Source: Fidelibacterota bacterium (GTDB lineage: Bacteria > Fidelibacterota > UBA8477 > JABMPR01). Taken from it: a stretch of 64,000 nucleotides of DNA. The stretch lies in the NCBI GenBank assembly GCA_016784025.1, contig JADHVL010000015.1, forward strand, positions 1 to 64,000, read 5' to 3'. The notes under the pieces are model-generated. The model made no database searches. It was given only the letters and a program-made list of their open reading frames with translations, and had not been told where the DNA came from. Both the position numbers and the translations under genes were made by a program. Shown here piece by piece: positions 28,546-36,871 of this stretch. The first letter of the stretch is position 1; each line of letters starts with the position of its first letter.

Positions 28546-28973
28546 TACACACCTCGCTGGTAGTAGATAAGCTGGGTTACAAATCCTACAATCTCTGAGA
28601 CCACAAAGAAGACGATAAATACATTCATCAACATGAGCGCTGATGGATTGAGATAAAAACTCATACAGGCAATCCATACCCCTGAAATAAGGACGTAATG
28701 TGAGATGCTGGTTGCTTTCAATCTGATGAGAGTTTCCCGCTCATCTCCTCCATCTTTTACTTCATCTCTATATATGATAGCCATAATGCTTTGAATCACG
28801 ACTTGAGCAAATATGGTGACTGTTATAACCCCAATGAATACGACGATGAGACTTGTCTCAGGAATGTCTGGATTCTCAATAACACCTAAGACACGACTGA
28901 AATAGTAGATAAACATGATGGATGTTATGATGAGGGATGCCCAGATGCTTTTTTCCTGGTATGATAAATTCAT
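28545..28973 (-). CDS. Membrane protein partner of XRE regulator (pair B)
   Basis: 142 residues with four membrane helices in two pairs (IWASLIITSIMFIYYFSRV, LIVVFIGVITVTIFAQVVIQ, YVLISGVWIACMSFYL, MLMNVFIVFFVVSEIVGFV) and a cytoplasmic loop YRDEVKDGGDERETLIRLKATSIS, with the DER..LI motif of DUF2178-like proteins. Sequence has diverged from the pair A protein but the layout, operon order and upstream repeats are the same, so the two loci are paralogous regulatory modules. Confidence 0.72.
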   Translation of the reverse strand: MNLSYQEKSIWASLIITSIMFIYYFSRVLGVIENPDIPETSLIVVFIGVITVTIFAQVVIQSIMAIIYRDEVKDGGDERETLIRLKATSISHYVLISGVWIACMSFYLNPSALMLMNVFIVFFVVSEIVGFVTQLIYYQRGV

Positions 28974-29006
28974 GTTAAGATTCCTTTACTAGATGTTAAT
29001 TAATAC

Positions 29007-29041
29007 AGACATAATGTAAAAGATTATTAACATGATGCAAT
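29007..29041. promoter_or_regulatory. Operator-like direct repeats upstream of XRE pair B
   Basis: Two elements, AGACATAATGTAAA at 29007 and TAACATGATGCAAT at 29028, again 21 nt apart, lie 34-68 nt upstream of the pair B start. Both contain the core dyad CAT-N-ATG on either strand and match the motif upstream of pair A. A further ATGTTAAT in inverse orientation is at about 28993. Confidence 0.65.
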
Positions 29042-29075
29042 GCCTGATTTGTAGGAATTTTTAGAATCGTTTCTT

Positions 29076-29513
29076 TTACTGTGAAGCAGTAGGTTTAAAG
29101 TAGAATATCTCTCGATGGGGTTGTGGCAGGTTATCCAGCCAGCCACTTTCCTTGAATCCATGGCGTATGTGCATATGGATAGAGGGCTCATTATCTGCCT
29201 CAGTTGAGCTGAAAAATTTGCCTGAAGGACAATGATTTGCTTCAATATATCCAATGAGCTTGGAGGCCAGACCCTGCCTACGGAAAGCCTCATCGGTGAC
29301 AACCAGTTTGAGGAATGTGGTACCAAACCAATCTGAGTCAAAAGTAGAGTATGCAACGATTCTGGAATCCATTTCCAGGACCAGCATCATTTCCCTGGGA
29401 ATCATATAAAGAAAATGTTTTCTGCGTTTTTCTCGATCAAAGATATTGAAATTGGGAGCATCGATGGCGACGCATGCCTCAAGATAACTCATTTGTGCTA
29501 TGCGGATTGTCAT
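29076..29513 (-). CDS. GNAT-family N-acetyltransferase
   Basis: 145 residues covering one GNAT fold: MLVLEMDSRIVAYSTFDSDW (strands 2-3), FLKLVVTDEAFRRQGLASKLIGYIE with the acetyl-CoA pyrophosphate-binding R/Q-x-x-G-x-A-type loop (RRQGLAS), and the later NEPSIHMHIRHGFKESGW motif for strand 5/helix. Substrate unknown. No ribosome-binding site is visible before the ATG. It is 25 nt upstream-oriented from butyrate kinase on the same strand, so both may share a transcript. Confidence 0.85.
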   Translation of the reverse strand: MTIRIAQMSYLEACVAIDAPNFNIFDREKRRKHFLYMIPREMMLVLEMDSRIVAYSTFDSDWFGTTFLKLVVTDEAFRRQGLASKLIGYIEANHCPSGKFFSSTEADNEPSIHMHIRHGFKESGWLDNLPQPHREIFYFKPTASQ

Positions 29514-29538
29514 TGATTATCGAAGTGGGAGGAGATTA

Positions 29539-30618
29539 TCAATTTTGGGTATATTGTTTTACTGATTCTGCCCCTGAAAGAATGCGGAGACCTGCCTGAG
29601 CCAATGCTTCCATTTCATTCTCCCCTGCTTCTACGAAGATTGACGTTAGTGACTGAACTCGTTCTGTGATAGAAGAGCATAACAATTTCGAATTTGCCAT
29701 ACCGCCAGTAAGTAAAATTCCATCCAACTCAAATTTGAGCACAGAAGCCATGGCAGCTATTTCTTTGCAAATCTGATATACCATAGCTTGAAAGATGAGC
29801 TCAGCCTCAGAGTCACCCCCTTGAATTCTCTCTTCAACCTTCTGGAGGTCAGCCGTACCAAGATACCCCTTCAGACCGCTTTCCTTTGAGAGTAACTCCT
29901 CAATCGAAGCACGGTCATGATTTGCCTCAAATACCAGGTCAAGAATACCAGAAGAAGGCAGTGCACCAGCTCGCTCGGGACTAAATGGACCCATACCCAG
30001 GAGGGCATCATTGACATCAATCATTTGCCCCTTGTGAAGAGCAGCCACCGAGATACCACCCCCCATGTGGCAGATAACCCAGGCACTTTCCAGATAATTT
30101 TTGTTCAGTCGTGAGCAGAGTTTTCTCAAACTAGACTTTATGTTGAGGGCATGGCTGCGAGATTTCCGCTCTATTCCTGGCACTCCGGATATTCTGGCGA
30201 TGGGTTCAAACTCATCTGAAGTGATTGGATCTGAGATATAGACGGGGATATTATACTTCCTGCCGATTCTCTCACCAATCAAAGCTGCCAGATTGCTGGC
30301 ATGCTGGGAATATTTGTGTGTTATGAGATCATCCAACATGAGGTCATTGACCTGATAGCTACCGCCACTCAGGGGACGCAAGGGGGCACCTCTGGCCATA
30401 ATAATATGAAGGTCAATATTGGCTGAAGCCACAAAACGTTCTACATCTTCAAAGCGAGTATCCAATTGTTCAGCAATGCTGGTATCCAAACCTGAATGAA
30501 CCATGAGCGTTTCATCCACGACTCCTATTTGCTCATTTTCTAAATCAAAACTGTAGATGGCCAGTTTGGTAGAGGTCGAGCCAGGATTGATGATCAGAAT
30601 GTGACCGTGGTTAATCAT
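29539..30618 (-). CDS. buk: Butyrate kinase
   Basis: 359-residue ASKHA-superfamily kinase of the acetate/butyrate kinase group. Signature segments: IINPGSTSTKLAIY at the N-terminus, SGGSYQVND, ARISGVPGIERKSRSHALN, VICHMGGGISVAALHKG and LTGGMAN. Length matches butyrate kinases (about 355-360) and not acetate kinases (about 400). It interconverts butyryl- (or branched-chain acyl-) phosphate and ADP with the acid and ATP. The usual partner phosphotransbutyrylase is not adjacent. One variation: the conserved GRGG of the family reads ARGA here. Confidence 0.9.
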   Translation of the reverse strand: MINHGHILIINPGSTSTKLAIYSFDLENEQIGVVDETLMVHSGLDTSIAEQLDTRFEDVERFVASANIDLHIIMARGAPLRPLSGGSYQVNDLMLDDLITHKYSQHASNLAALIGERIGRKYNIPVYISDPITSDEFEPIARISGVPGIERKSRSHALNIKSSLRKLCSRLNKNYLESAWVICHMGGGISVAALHKGQMIDVNDALLGMGPFSPERAGALPSSGILDLVFEANHDRASIEELLSKESGLKGYLGTADLQKVEERIQGGDSEAELIFQAMVYQICKEIAAMASVLKFELDGILLTGGMANSKLLCSSITERVQSLTSIFVEAGENEMEALAQAGLRILSGAESVKQYTQN

Positions 30619-30758
30619 ATGTGTACTCTTTTATTGTTAGGTGCCGAAATTAAGTCTCTGAACTCACAAAGCACGGAAATCTTAACGAGATTTTAAGTTT
30701 TAGCATTGAGGATTTTGATATGAGTATGACCTTCTATTGAAGCCCACTATATTGAGGA

Positions 30759-31136
30759 ATGGAAGTCTCACAAAAGATATGGTTGAAGCCTCTTATCCAA
30801 TTGTATGTGGCTTCATTGATATCACTTATCACCGCTATTGTGTCTTTTCGATCTGAAGAGTTTGATCAACAAACTATGATCACCTTTATGGCCTATTATT
30901 TCATCCTGGGGTCCATGACATTCATGTTCAGATTAAGAATGAAACTTATCAATCCCAAAACGAAACAACTTCTTCAATTCAGTTTCTTTCTGTTGGGTTT
31001 CGTTCTCATGTTGACAGGTGTGCTTGGTATGCTGTCAGGAAATTTTAATATGGCTATCGTCTTTCTGTTAGTACTATTTTCACCGGGTCTGGCAATTTTG
31101 AGAGCCGGTCTACATTTCAACAAAACTGGAGAATAA
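30759..31136 (+). CDS. Small four-helix membrane protein
   Basis: 125 residues with four hydrophobic segments (LIQLYVASLISLITAIVSF, FMAYYFILGSMTFMFRL, FSFFLLGFVLMLTGVLGML, MAIVFLLVLFSPGLAILRA). No recognised family. The GAGGA directly abuts the ATG, too close for a normal ribosome-binding site, so initiation may be weak. The stop is immediately followed by the next ATG (31137), so it forms an operon with the lipoprotein hydrolase. Confidence 0.6.
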   Translation: MEVSQKIWLKPLIQLYVASLISLITAIVSFRSEEFDQQTMITFMAYYFILGSMTFMFRLRMKLINPKTKQLLQFSFFLLGFVLMLTGVLGMLSGNFNMAIVFLLVLFSPGLAILRAGLHFNKTGE

Positions 31137-31964
31137 ATGTCCCTTCAAGCAATTATATACCGCCTTTCAATTGCATTTTACATCCTGTTCATACTTGTGG
31201 CCTGTGGAGGGAACGCTACCAGTGTTTCAGAGACCTCAAAAACTTCACAAAATATTCGCGGTGAATTTGTAAGTCTTGACGTACACGATTTTGGAGAGGG
31301 GACTGAAATAACAACTGCCGGGCAGCACCTCATGGAGCAGCCATTGGGGGTCATCGAATTAAGAGATGGTGACCAAAGGAATGATAGTGTACTGGTCATG
31401 GCAGTTCACGGATATGACTCCAGGGGTTATGAGTGGATTATCGGTTTAAAGCATCTGGCAGATCATTACGGTTCGGTTTTCTTCTTTAGATATGATTGGG
31501 AGCAATGTCCAGACCAGATAGCTACGAAGTTTGCCTCTGAGATTAAAAAGATAGAGAAGGGTGGCAAATATCAGAGGTTAGTCATTTTTGGTCACTCTTA
31601 CGGAGGTATGGTTGTGACCTACGCAGCGTCGGGACTCGGGAAACTAAAGGCCGATATTCATGTCATTGCAGCACCCCTGAGTGGTTTTCCCAAACTATTG
31701 GATGAGTGTGATAAATTGAACTACGATGCTGGCGATAAGCTGAAGTACCCGGAGTGGAATAAATCGGTACGTCTCATTCAACATAGAACTGTCCATGCTC
31801 AGGACGGAGCGTTCAGAGAATTGGCCAGTGATCCTCAAGAAGTGGATTTGCCCTTCTATCAATCCCATGAATTGCCACCAACCATGGATGGACATCGCCT
31901 GGGGCACAACTGGTCGGTCACATGGGTCCTTGACAAACATGTTGGGAAACCCCACCGCCTCTAG
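31137..31964 (+). CDS. Alpha/beta-hydrolase lipoprotein
   Basis: 275 residues, lipoprotein signal with C23 in ILVACGGN. Alpha/beta-hydrolase features: VMAVHGYDSRGYEW (oxyanion HG), nucleophile S154 in IFGHSYGGMVV, and a late histidine in MDGHRLGHNWS. Likely a lipase/esterase-type enzyme anchored to the inner or outer membrane; the substrate is unknown. It directly follows a small membrane-protein gene without a gap. Confidence 0.68.
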   Translation: MSLQAIIYRLSIAFYILFILVACGGNATSVSETSKTSQNIRGEFVSLDVHDFGEGTEITTAGQHLMEQPLGVIELRDGDQRNDSVLVMAVHGYDSRGYEWIIGLKHLADHYGSVFFFRYDWEQCPDQIATKFASEIKKIEKGGKYQRLVIFGHSYGGMVVTYAASGLGKLKADIHVIAAPLSGFPKLLDECDKLNYDAGDKLKYPEWNKSVRLIQHRTVHAQDGAFRELASDPQEVDLPFYQSHELPPTMDGHRLGHNWSVTWVLDKHVGKPHRL

Positions 31965-32079
31965 TCATTGCCCACTTGTTGTGCAATCAGTACTTGCGGA
32001 AAATCTTACAGAGCATATTTTTAGCCCTTAGTTATCAAACATTGAATGCGTTTGGCTTTAAGCTGGTAGGAGGCTCGCC

Positions 32080-32613
32080 GTGAATAAAAAAATCTTAATC
32101 TCTCTGATCCTTGTCGTTGGATTCACATTGCCAGCCCTTTCACAAACACCTGACGTATACTGGGGTGTGAATTGGTCCATGACTGAGGCTCAAATTGATT
32201 CCGCTCTCCAGGATGTATTCAAAGATAAGAAGTTAGCCACCAAGACGAACTATACAGACAATCGCCAATTGTCTGGGTATTCATATCGCATTGGAGAGAA
32301 GGGGATTGCAAAAATCTATGTTTGGTTCAACATCAAAGCTGATGTAAAAGTGTCGATCCACTCCATCGAAGTGCTTTATAATTTTGATTATCCCTATGAT
32401 GCCAAGCGTTTTAAACAGGCCTACTTTGAAAAATATGGGCACGCATTTGAAGAAAATGCCGTTCCCTATCAAACGGCTGAAGGCACGTCTGTGGTGCTCC
32501 GTAGTGTGAAAGAACCTACCCCTGGAGTTTTGGGTCAGACCGTATTCCAGGTCAGCATGTTAAGTCCCAATCCGTTTGAGATGACGGAAGAAAATATGGA
32601 TTTTCTGTTCTAA
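32080..32613 (+). CDS. Secreted protein of unknown function
   Basis: 177 residues from a GTG start with TAGGAGG 6 nt upstream. A cleavable signal peptide (KKILISLILVVGFTLPALS-Q) precedes a mixed alpha/beta domain: DVYWGVNWSMTEAQIDSAL looks like the opening of the small periplasmic domains in which a WGMS-like strand is followed by a helix that covers the sheet; later LSGYSYRIGEKGIAKIYVWF and KRFKQAYFEKYGHAF follow the same pattern. No catalytic motif seen. Followed by a probable terminator. Confidence 0.6.
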   Translation: MNKKILISLILVVGFTLPALSQTPDVYWGVNWSMTEAQIDSALQDVFKDKKLATKTNYTDNRQLSGYSYRIGEKGIAKIYVWFNIKADVKVSIHSIEVLYNFDYPYDAKRFKQAYFEKYGHAFEENAVPYQTAEGTSVVLRSVKEPTPGVLGQTVFQVSMLSPNPFEMTEENMDFLF

Positions 32614-32672
32614 TACACGCCATAGACTTCACGATTTAACTCTCATCAATTTTAATTTTACTCCGGGCAGTA

Positions 32673-32696
32673 CCATCCCCATCATGGGGGTGTTTC
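32673..32696 (+). terminator. Probable intrinsic terminator
   Basis: CCATCCCCA TCA TGGGGGTG forms an 8-bp stem (one G-T pair) with a 3-nt loop, followed by TTTCTC. The T-tract is short, so efficiency may be modest. Confidence 0.6.
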
Positions 32697-32787
32697 TCTA
32701 ATTCCATAGCTAGAATTTGACATCGGCATATTTTTTGCCCCTCCGCCTTTTAGGAAAGATGATAAGTAGAGGGAAGCAGAGCAGACG

Positions 32788-33408
32788 ATGATCGCACAAT
32801 ACAGTCAAATTTTAGGAGCAATCATTTTGATCGTTTCTGCTGTCATCGGGGGGATACTTATCCTCGCCCCTGGCTCTATTCGTTTACAACGCCCTGAGTG
32901 TGGCTGGGAGGGGTGGACATTCAACATTATAAATCTGTTATTTTTTCTGGTTTTGATACCCCTGTGCGGTGCCACAATGCTCCTCGATATTTATGTCCCC
33001 ATTTTCATTTGCATCAAATTACAGTTTACACCGTTGAATATCATTTTTGAATCCCTGGGGTTGGTGTTTTTTCTGTTTGGCAGCATTCTGCTTCTCTGGA
33101 GTCGACTTTCCCTGCGTCGAAGTTTTCGTCTGGCAGGTGTAAAACCAAGTCAGACTGATTATCTCACCCTACATGGTCCCTACAAAAATATCAGACACCC
33201 CATGTATTTATCAGCTCTCATGGTTCTATTTGGTCTGACATTTATTCTTTCATCCATCTTAATGGCAATCATGTTTATAGTGATGTTCTGGTTGATCAAG
33301 AGACTTATCCCCAGAGAAGAGATCCAACTTGATCAAGCTTATCCCATCGCCTATTCAGAATATTGTCGTAGAGTGCCGGGAGCCATGTTTCCATCAAGAA
33401 AAAAATAG
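32788..33408 (+). CDS. Isoprenylcysteine carboxyl methyltransferase-like membrane protein
   Basis: 206 residues with five hydrophobic stretches. The C-terminal half holds the family signature of ICMT/PEMT-like membrane methyltransferases: HGPYKNIRHPMYLSALMV (SAM-binding region) and, after another helix pair, RLIPREEIQLDQAYPIAYSEYCRRVP. In bacteria such proteins methylate lipids or small molecules; the substrate is unknown. Single gene between a terminator and the dppA-like gene. Confidence 0.8.
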   Translation: MIAQYSQILGAIILIVSAVIGGILILAPGSIRLQRPECGWEGWTFNIINLLFFLVLIPLCGATMLLDIYVPIFICIKLQFTPLNIIFESLGLVFFLFGSILLLWSRLSLRRSFRLAGVKPSQTDYLTLHGPYKNIRHPMYLSALMVLFGLTFILSSILMAIMFIVMFWLIKRLIPREEIQLDQAYPIAYSEYCRRVPGAMFPSRKK

Positions 33409-33537
33409 CTGATTCATTTCTACAGACTATTTACTCATTTTCTGACAATTAAAGATTTACTTCGTGCATTTATCATGGATTCATGTTTATTTGAAATTAG
33501 TTCAAAAAATCACCTCAGCTGAATGATAGGAGTTGAA

Positions 33538-34341
33538 ATGAAGATTTTTATTTCTGCAGATATTGAAGGTATTACAGGCATTGGACATTGGAATGAAACG
33601 GACAAGGCCTTCCCCAATGAATATTCCTGGTTTCAAAAACAAATGACCGCAGAAGTTGCAGCAGCGGCGGAAGCAGCCATTGAGGGTGGAGCCACAGAAA
33701 TTCTAATTAAAGATGCCCACGATTCGGGAAGAAATCTCATTCTGGATGAATTACCCGAACTGTGTAAAGTTGTGCGGGGTTGGGCGGGGCATCCCCTGTC
33801 CATGGTTCAAGAGGTAGATGAAAGTTTTGATGCTATTATGTTTGTTGGTTATCATTCCAGAGCCGGACAGAATACCAACACATTGGCCCACACTATGTCC
33901 TCAGCTCGAATTGCCAGAATGACCCTGAATGGTCTGGATATGTCAGAATTCTACGTACACGGTCTGGCTGCTTCATACTATGGTGTGCCCTCAATTTTTG
34001 TTTCAGGAGACGAAGGACTATGTCAGGAGGTTTCCCAGCATAATTCGAACATTCAGACAGTGGCCACCATCCGAGGTGTGGGGAGCTCGGTGATTTCACA
34101 ACATCCTGCCCAATCTTTGAAAATGATCAGAGCAGGAGTCGCGAAAGCCATAGGAGGAGATTTTTCCAAAGGTTTGCTTCCCATCCCGGAAAAACTTGAA
34201 TTCTCAATTGAGTTTAAAAAACATCAGGAAGCTTATCGTGCATCGTTTTACCCCGGAGCCTATCTCATTAATCCGGTTTTAGTAGGTTTTAAAACTGAGG
34301 ACTATTTTGAACTTCTGAGATTTAATCTCTTCGCATATTAG
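33538..34341 (+). CDS. dppA: M55-family D-aminopeptidase
   Basis: 267 residues; start at 33538 chosen because TAGGAG lies 6-7 nt upstream and the product then begins MKIFISADIEGITGI, the standard DppA start with zinc ligands Asp and Glu. Further conserved segments: KDAHDSGRN, the GYHSRAG loop with catalytic histidine, NTLAHTMSS, YGVPSIFVSGDEGLC. Active enzymes form cytosolic decamers cleaving D-amino-acid dipeptides, probably in peptidoglycan turnover. Length matches the family. The next gene begins 14 nt downstream. Confidence 0.92.
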   Translation: MKIFISADIEGITGIGHWNETDKAFPNEYSWFQKQMTAEVAAAAEAAIEGGATEILIKDAHDSGRNLILDELPELCKVVRGWAGHPLSMVQEVDESFDAIMFVGYHSRAGQNTNTLAHTMSSARIARMTLNGLDMSEFYVHGLAASYYGVPSIFVSGDEGLCQEVSQHNSNIQTVATIRGVGSSVISQHPAQSLKMIRAGVAKAIGGDFSKGLLPIPEKLEFSIEFKKHQEAYRASFYPGAYLINPVLVGFKTEDYFELLRFNLFAY

Positions 34342-34355
34342 GATAAAGGTAGCTT

Positions 34356-36245
34356 ATAAAACCAATACGTTTCAAAGCCCCACTCACGCTTTTACTCATC
34401 TTCCTGGCAGTTTCGCTGGCAGCTCAATCAAACACACCTGATTCAACCGGTGCTCCTGTTCATCCACTTGATCTCTACCTCGATGAAATCGATGAGATGG
34501 GACGCACCTTGAGTAATTGGGAAGGGGATTCTCTGGATCAGGGTTCATGGTTTTTTGGTTCTTATGCCATGTTACTCCTGAGCAATAATGGGAGGGGTGA
34601 AAACGTTCCATACGCAGGACTAGAAGCAGCAATTCCAGCACTCTGGAGTGATTTTAAATATCTAACTCCACGATATCTGATAGAATTGGCAGGTGGTACA
34701 CTTTCCAATGGAAATCTAATGTCCATCAGGAAAGACCTGGTCTTTAATAAATTACGCACAGAGGAACGCTTTATCCTGGTGGTGGCTGGTTTTGGCTACT
34801 TACGCATGCTTCAAGGTACTGTTGGAGATTCCCTCTTCTCTGTGTTGGTGAAAGATGCCATTCAATTTTCTGCCGAGCCTACCTGTATCACAGATGAACT
34901 CATTAATAGTATGTCAACCCATTGCTGTGAAGATCTCGCCTTTCAATTTGAAAAGGCCCTCACCAGTTCACGCTGGAGCGATGTCAATCTGGATTATGTC
35001 AGAACCAGACAGGATTCAATTGAGATTGGTATCGAACATCTCGGGGTCTGGCATTTCCCCGTACAAGTAAGGGTAATTTCCGCTAGAGGGGACAGTACAT
35101 TTTACACGTATGGATTGAATCAAACCACACCCCTAGTGATACCAAAGATTGATGTAGCTGAAGTCGTACTGGATGCGGATCATCTCCTGGCCGAGTATTA
35201 TAGATACAATAACCGCTGGCCCCGTTTGAACAATAACATACATATCCAGCCCTTTGGAGCATTACCGGATTGGACCAACTATCGCATCACAATTAATCCC
35301 AGTTATTGGTCTGATTGGGATGGGGAAAAACGGATTGGGCTAAAATTGACCTCTGGTTTTGGTGTGGACTTATGGCCAGCCTATCCCAGTGATTATCGTC
35401 ATCGCATCAGCATGGAGCTCAATTGTCACACCCCCTATGATTCAAGCTTCAGTTGGGGTGGGCGAGTAAGTTATAGTCATCCCATAAATCTGGATAAACG
35501 CCTGTTTTCACATCTCAGGGCTCATACCTACGATGATTGGTCAGGTGTCAGTATGGGATTTACCCGTTATGTGGGTAAACAAACTTTCCTGATTCAGGGA
35601 CCACGGCTGATATATCAAAGAGTGGGGCTGGCTTTTGAGTATGATCAATACGGTGACAGCTTGATCTGGAAACAAAATCAAAACATTCATATTGTCAAAG
35701 GATCCTATTCAGGACTGTCACTGACCAAACAGGGAGACCGGGTTTACATCAGGGTCAAGCTTGCCTCTGGTGAAGGTCCAGAGGGTAATTTTTCCATATT
35801 TAAGGCACAGACAGACCTCTCAGGTGTGTTCTGGGGTTGGGTTGTGGGAGGCGTCCAATTTGAAACCGGTTTCCAGAGTGAATCTACACCAGATCCATAT
35901 CAATTCACCCATCAATATGCCTGGCAGGATGGATTGGCAGCTATACCAACCTTTCGAGGTCAAACCAAGTTGACTGAAAATACCAACGAGTATATGGGCT
36001 TGAGTATTTCAGGAGGTTATTGGTTGAGAGGTATTCAGTTGAAAGTATTCACAAGCAGCCTGATTGTGGATATGGATGAGTTGGGTTGGGACGGAGTTAA
36101 ACCTCACTATGCTGCTGGATTTGGATTTGAGCACAAATCTTTTTTCACAGCGGGTCTTTATTTTCCAATCTGGCAATCTCATCCCCTTGACGGTGAAGAA
36201 CCCTGGGCCTGGCGCAGTCAAGCGCGTCTTGTGTGGAATTTGTAA
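34356..36245 (+). CDS. Secreted M1-peptidase-like/beta-barrel protein with apparent ATA start
   Basis: The first ATG in this frame is at 34497, but the frame is open from 34353, and from ATA at 34356 it encodes a textbook signal peptide (KPIRFKAPLTLLLIFLAVSL-AAQ). AAAGGT lies 5 nt before that ATA and no ATG/GTG/TTG is available. I therefore place the start at ATA: about 629 residues. The N-terminal half (about 60-290) resembles the C-terminal helical and Ig-like parts of M1 aminopeptidases (FGYLRMLQGTVGDSLFSVLV; GVWHFPVQVRV; LLAEYYRYNNRWPRL) but there is no HExxH zinc site. The C-terminal half is rich in alternating aromatic strands ending QARLVWNL, as in outer-membrane barrels. Function unknown. 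Confidence 0.65.
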   Translation: MKPIRFKAPLTLLLIFLAVSLAAQSNTPDSTGAPVHPLDLYLDEIDEMGRTLSNWEGDSLDQGSWFFGSYAMLLLSNNGRGENVPYAGLEAAIPALWSDFKYLTPRYLIELAGGTLSNGNLMSIRKDLVFNKLRTEERFILVVAGFGYLRMLQGTVGDSLFSVLVKDAIQFSAEPTCITDELINSMSTHCCEDLAFQFEKALTSSRWSDVNLDYVRTRQDSIEIGIEHLGVWHFPVQVRVISARGDSTFYTYGLNQTTPLVIPKIDVAEVVLDADHLLAEYYRYNNRWPRLNNNIHIQPFGALPDWTNYRITINPSYWSDWDGEKRIGLKLTSGFGVDLWPAYPSDYRHRISMELNCHTPYDSSFSWGGRVSYSHPINLDKRLFSHLRAHTYDDWSGVSMGFTRYVGKQTFLIQGPRLIYQRVGLAFEYDQYGDSLIWKQNQNIHIVKGSYSGLSLTKQGDRVYIRVKLASGEGPEGNFSIFKAQTDLSGVFWGWVVGGVQFETGFQSESTPDPYQFTHQYAWQDGLAAIPTFRGQTKLTENTNEYMGLSISGGYWLRGIQLKVFTSSLIVDMDELGWDGVKPHYAAGFGFEHKSFFTAGLYFPIWQSHPLDGEEPWAWRSQARLVWNL

Positions 36246-36325
36246 TTAGAGGTCAAAGGTCTGAATGTCCAAGGTCTGAAGGTAAAAACGGTTAAAATCA
36301 GGGCTAAGGCAGCGCTTTTCTTAAA

Positions 36326-36402
36326 ACGAATCTGACGAAGTCTACGAACTCATTTTTTAATTTGTGTCAATTCGTCCCATTCGAGCAATTCGTGTCCAAA
36401 AA
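36326..36402 (+). repeat. Intergenic 77-nt direct repeat, copy 1
   Basis: Begins ACGAATCTGACGAAG, continues through TACGAACTCATTTTTTAA and ends ATTCGTGTCCAAAAA. About 80% identical to copy 2 325 nt downstream. Confidence 0.8.
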
Positions 36403-36650
36403 TTTGACTCCTCAATATTCGCAGCGCTACTCTCTTATATACTTTAGGGAGAGCTACTTCTTGCGTGATCAAATAAGAGTACGGTGAAATTCATTGGGCT
36501 ATAGACACGAATGACACGAATGACCACGAAAAAAACCACAAATATTATTTTATAGCCCATGCGGGAGTAGCAGTAGGTATAATTATTCACTTTAAGAGTA
36601 GATCGGAATCCAAACGCGAAACTAGCGATATGAGCGACTCTTTTTTTACA

Positions 36651-36728
36651 ACGAATCTGACGAAGTTTACGAACTCATTTTTTAAATTTGTATCAATTCA
36701 TCGCATTTGTGCTATTCGTGTCAAAAAA
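36651..36728 (+). repeat. Intergenic 77-nt direct repeat, copy 2
   Basis: Begins ACGAATCTGACGAAG and ends ATTCGTGTCAAAAAA, same orientation as copy 1. It may belong to a family dispersed elsewhere in the genome. Confidence 0.8.
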
Positions 36729-36871
36729 ACATAACTTATCAATACATCCTCACTCCGCGGTTTCTGCAAGAGCAGGTCAAAAGAGTCCTTTGTAAAATTC
36801 TTCAATTATATAGTTTGATCACAATCCAATTACTAAGTTAGTTCCATATTCAGAATCAACAGGAGGATGCT

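Larger units (their letters stand above)
36246..36871. other. 626-nt gene-free region with dispersed repeats
   Basis: No convincing gene on either strand. It contains two copies of a 77-nt repeat (listed separately), a short tandem of AAGGTCTGAA-type units at about 36253-36281, and a run of ACACGAATG-like units at about 36504-36528 that are inverted copies of the TTCGTGTC end of the 77-nt repeat. The 3' end supplies the AGGAGG for the next gene. Confidence 0.7.

Noticed and set aside
28546-28677. Longer start for the second XRE regulator
   Set aside because: This part lies entirely within the membrane-protein gene in another frame; ATG 28545 has a ribosome site and the right family length.
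36246-36871. CRISPR array in the repeat-bearing intergenic region
   Set aside because: Only two long, imperfect copies 325 nt apart, no regular spacers and no cas genes.
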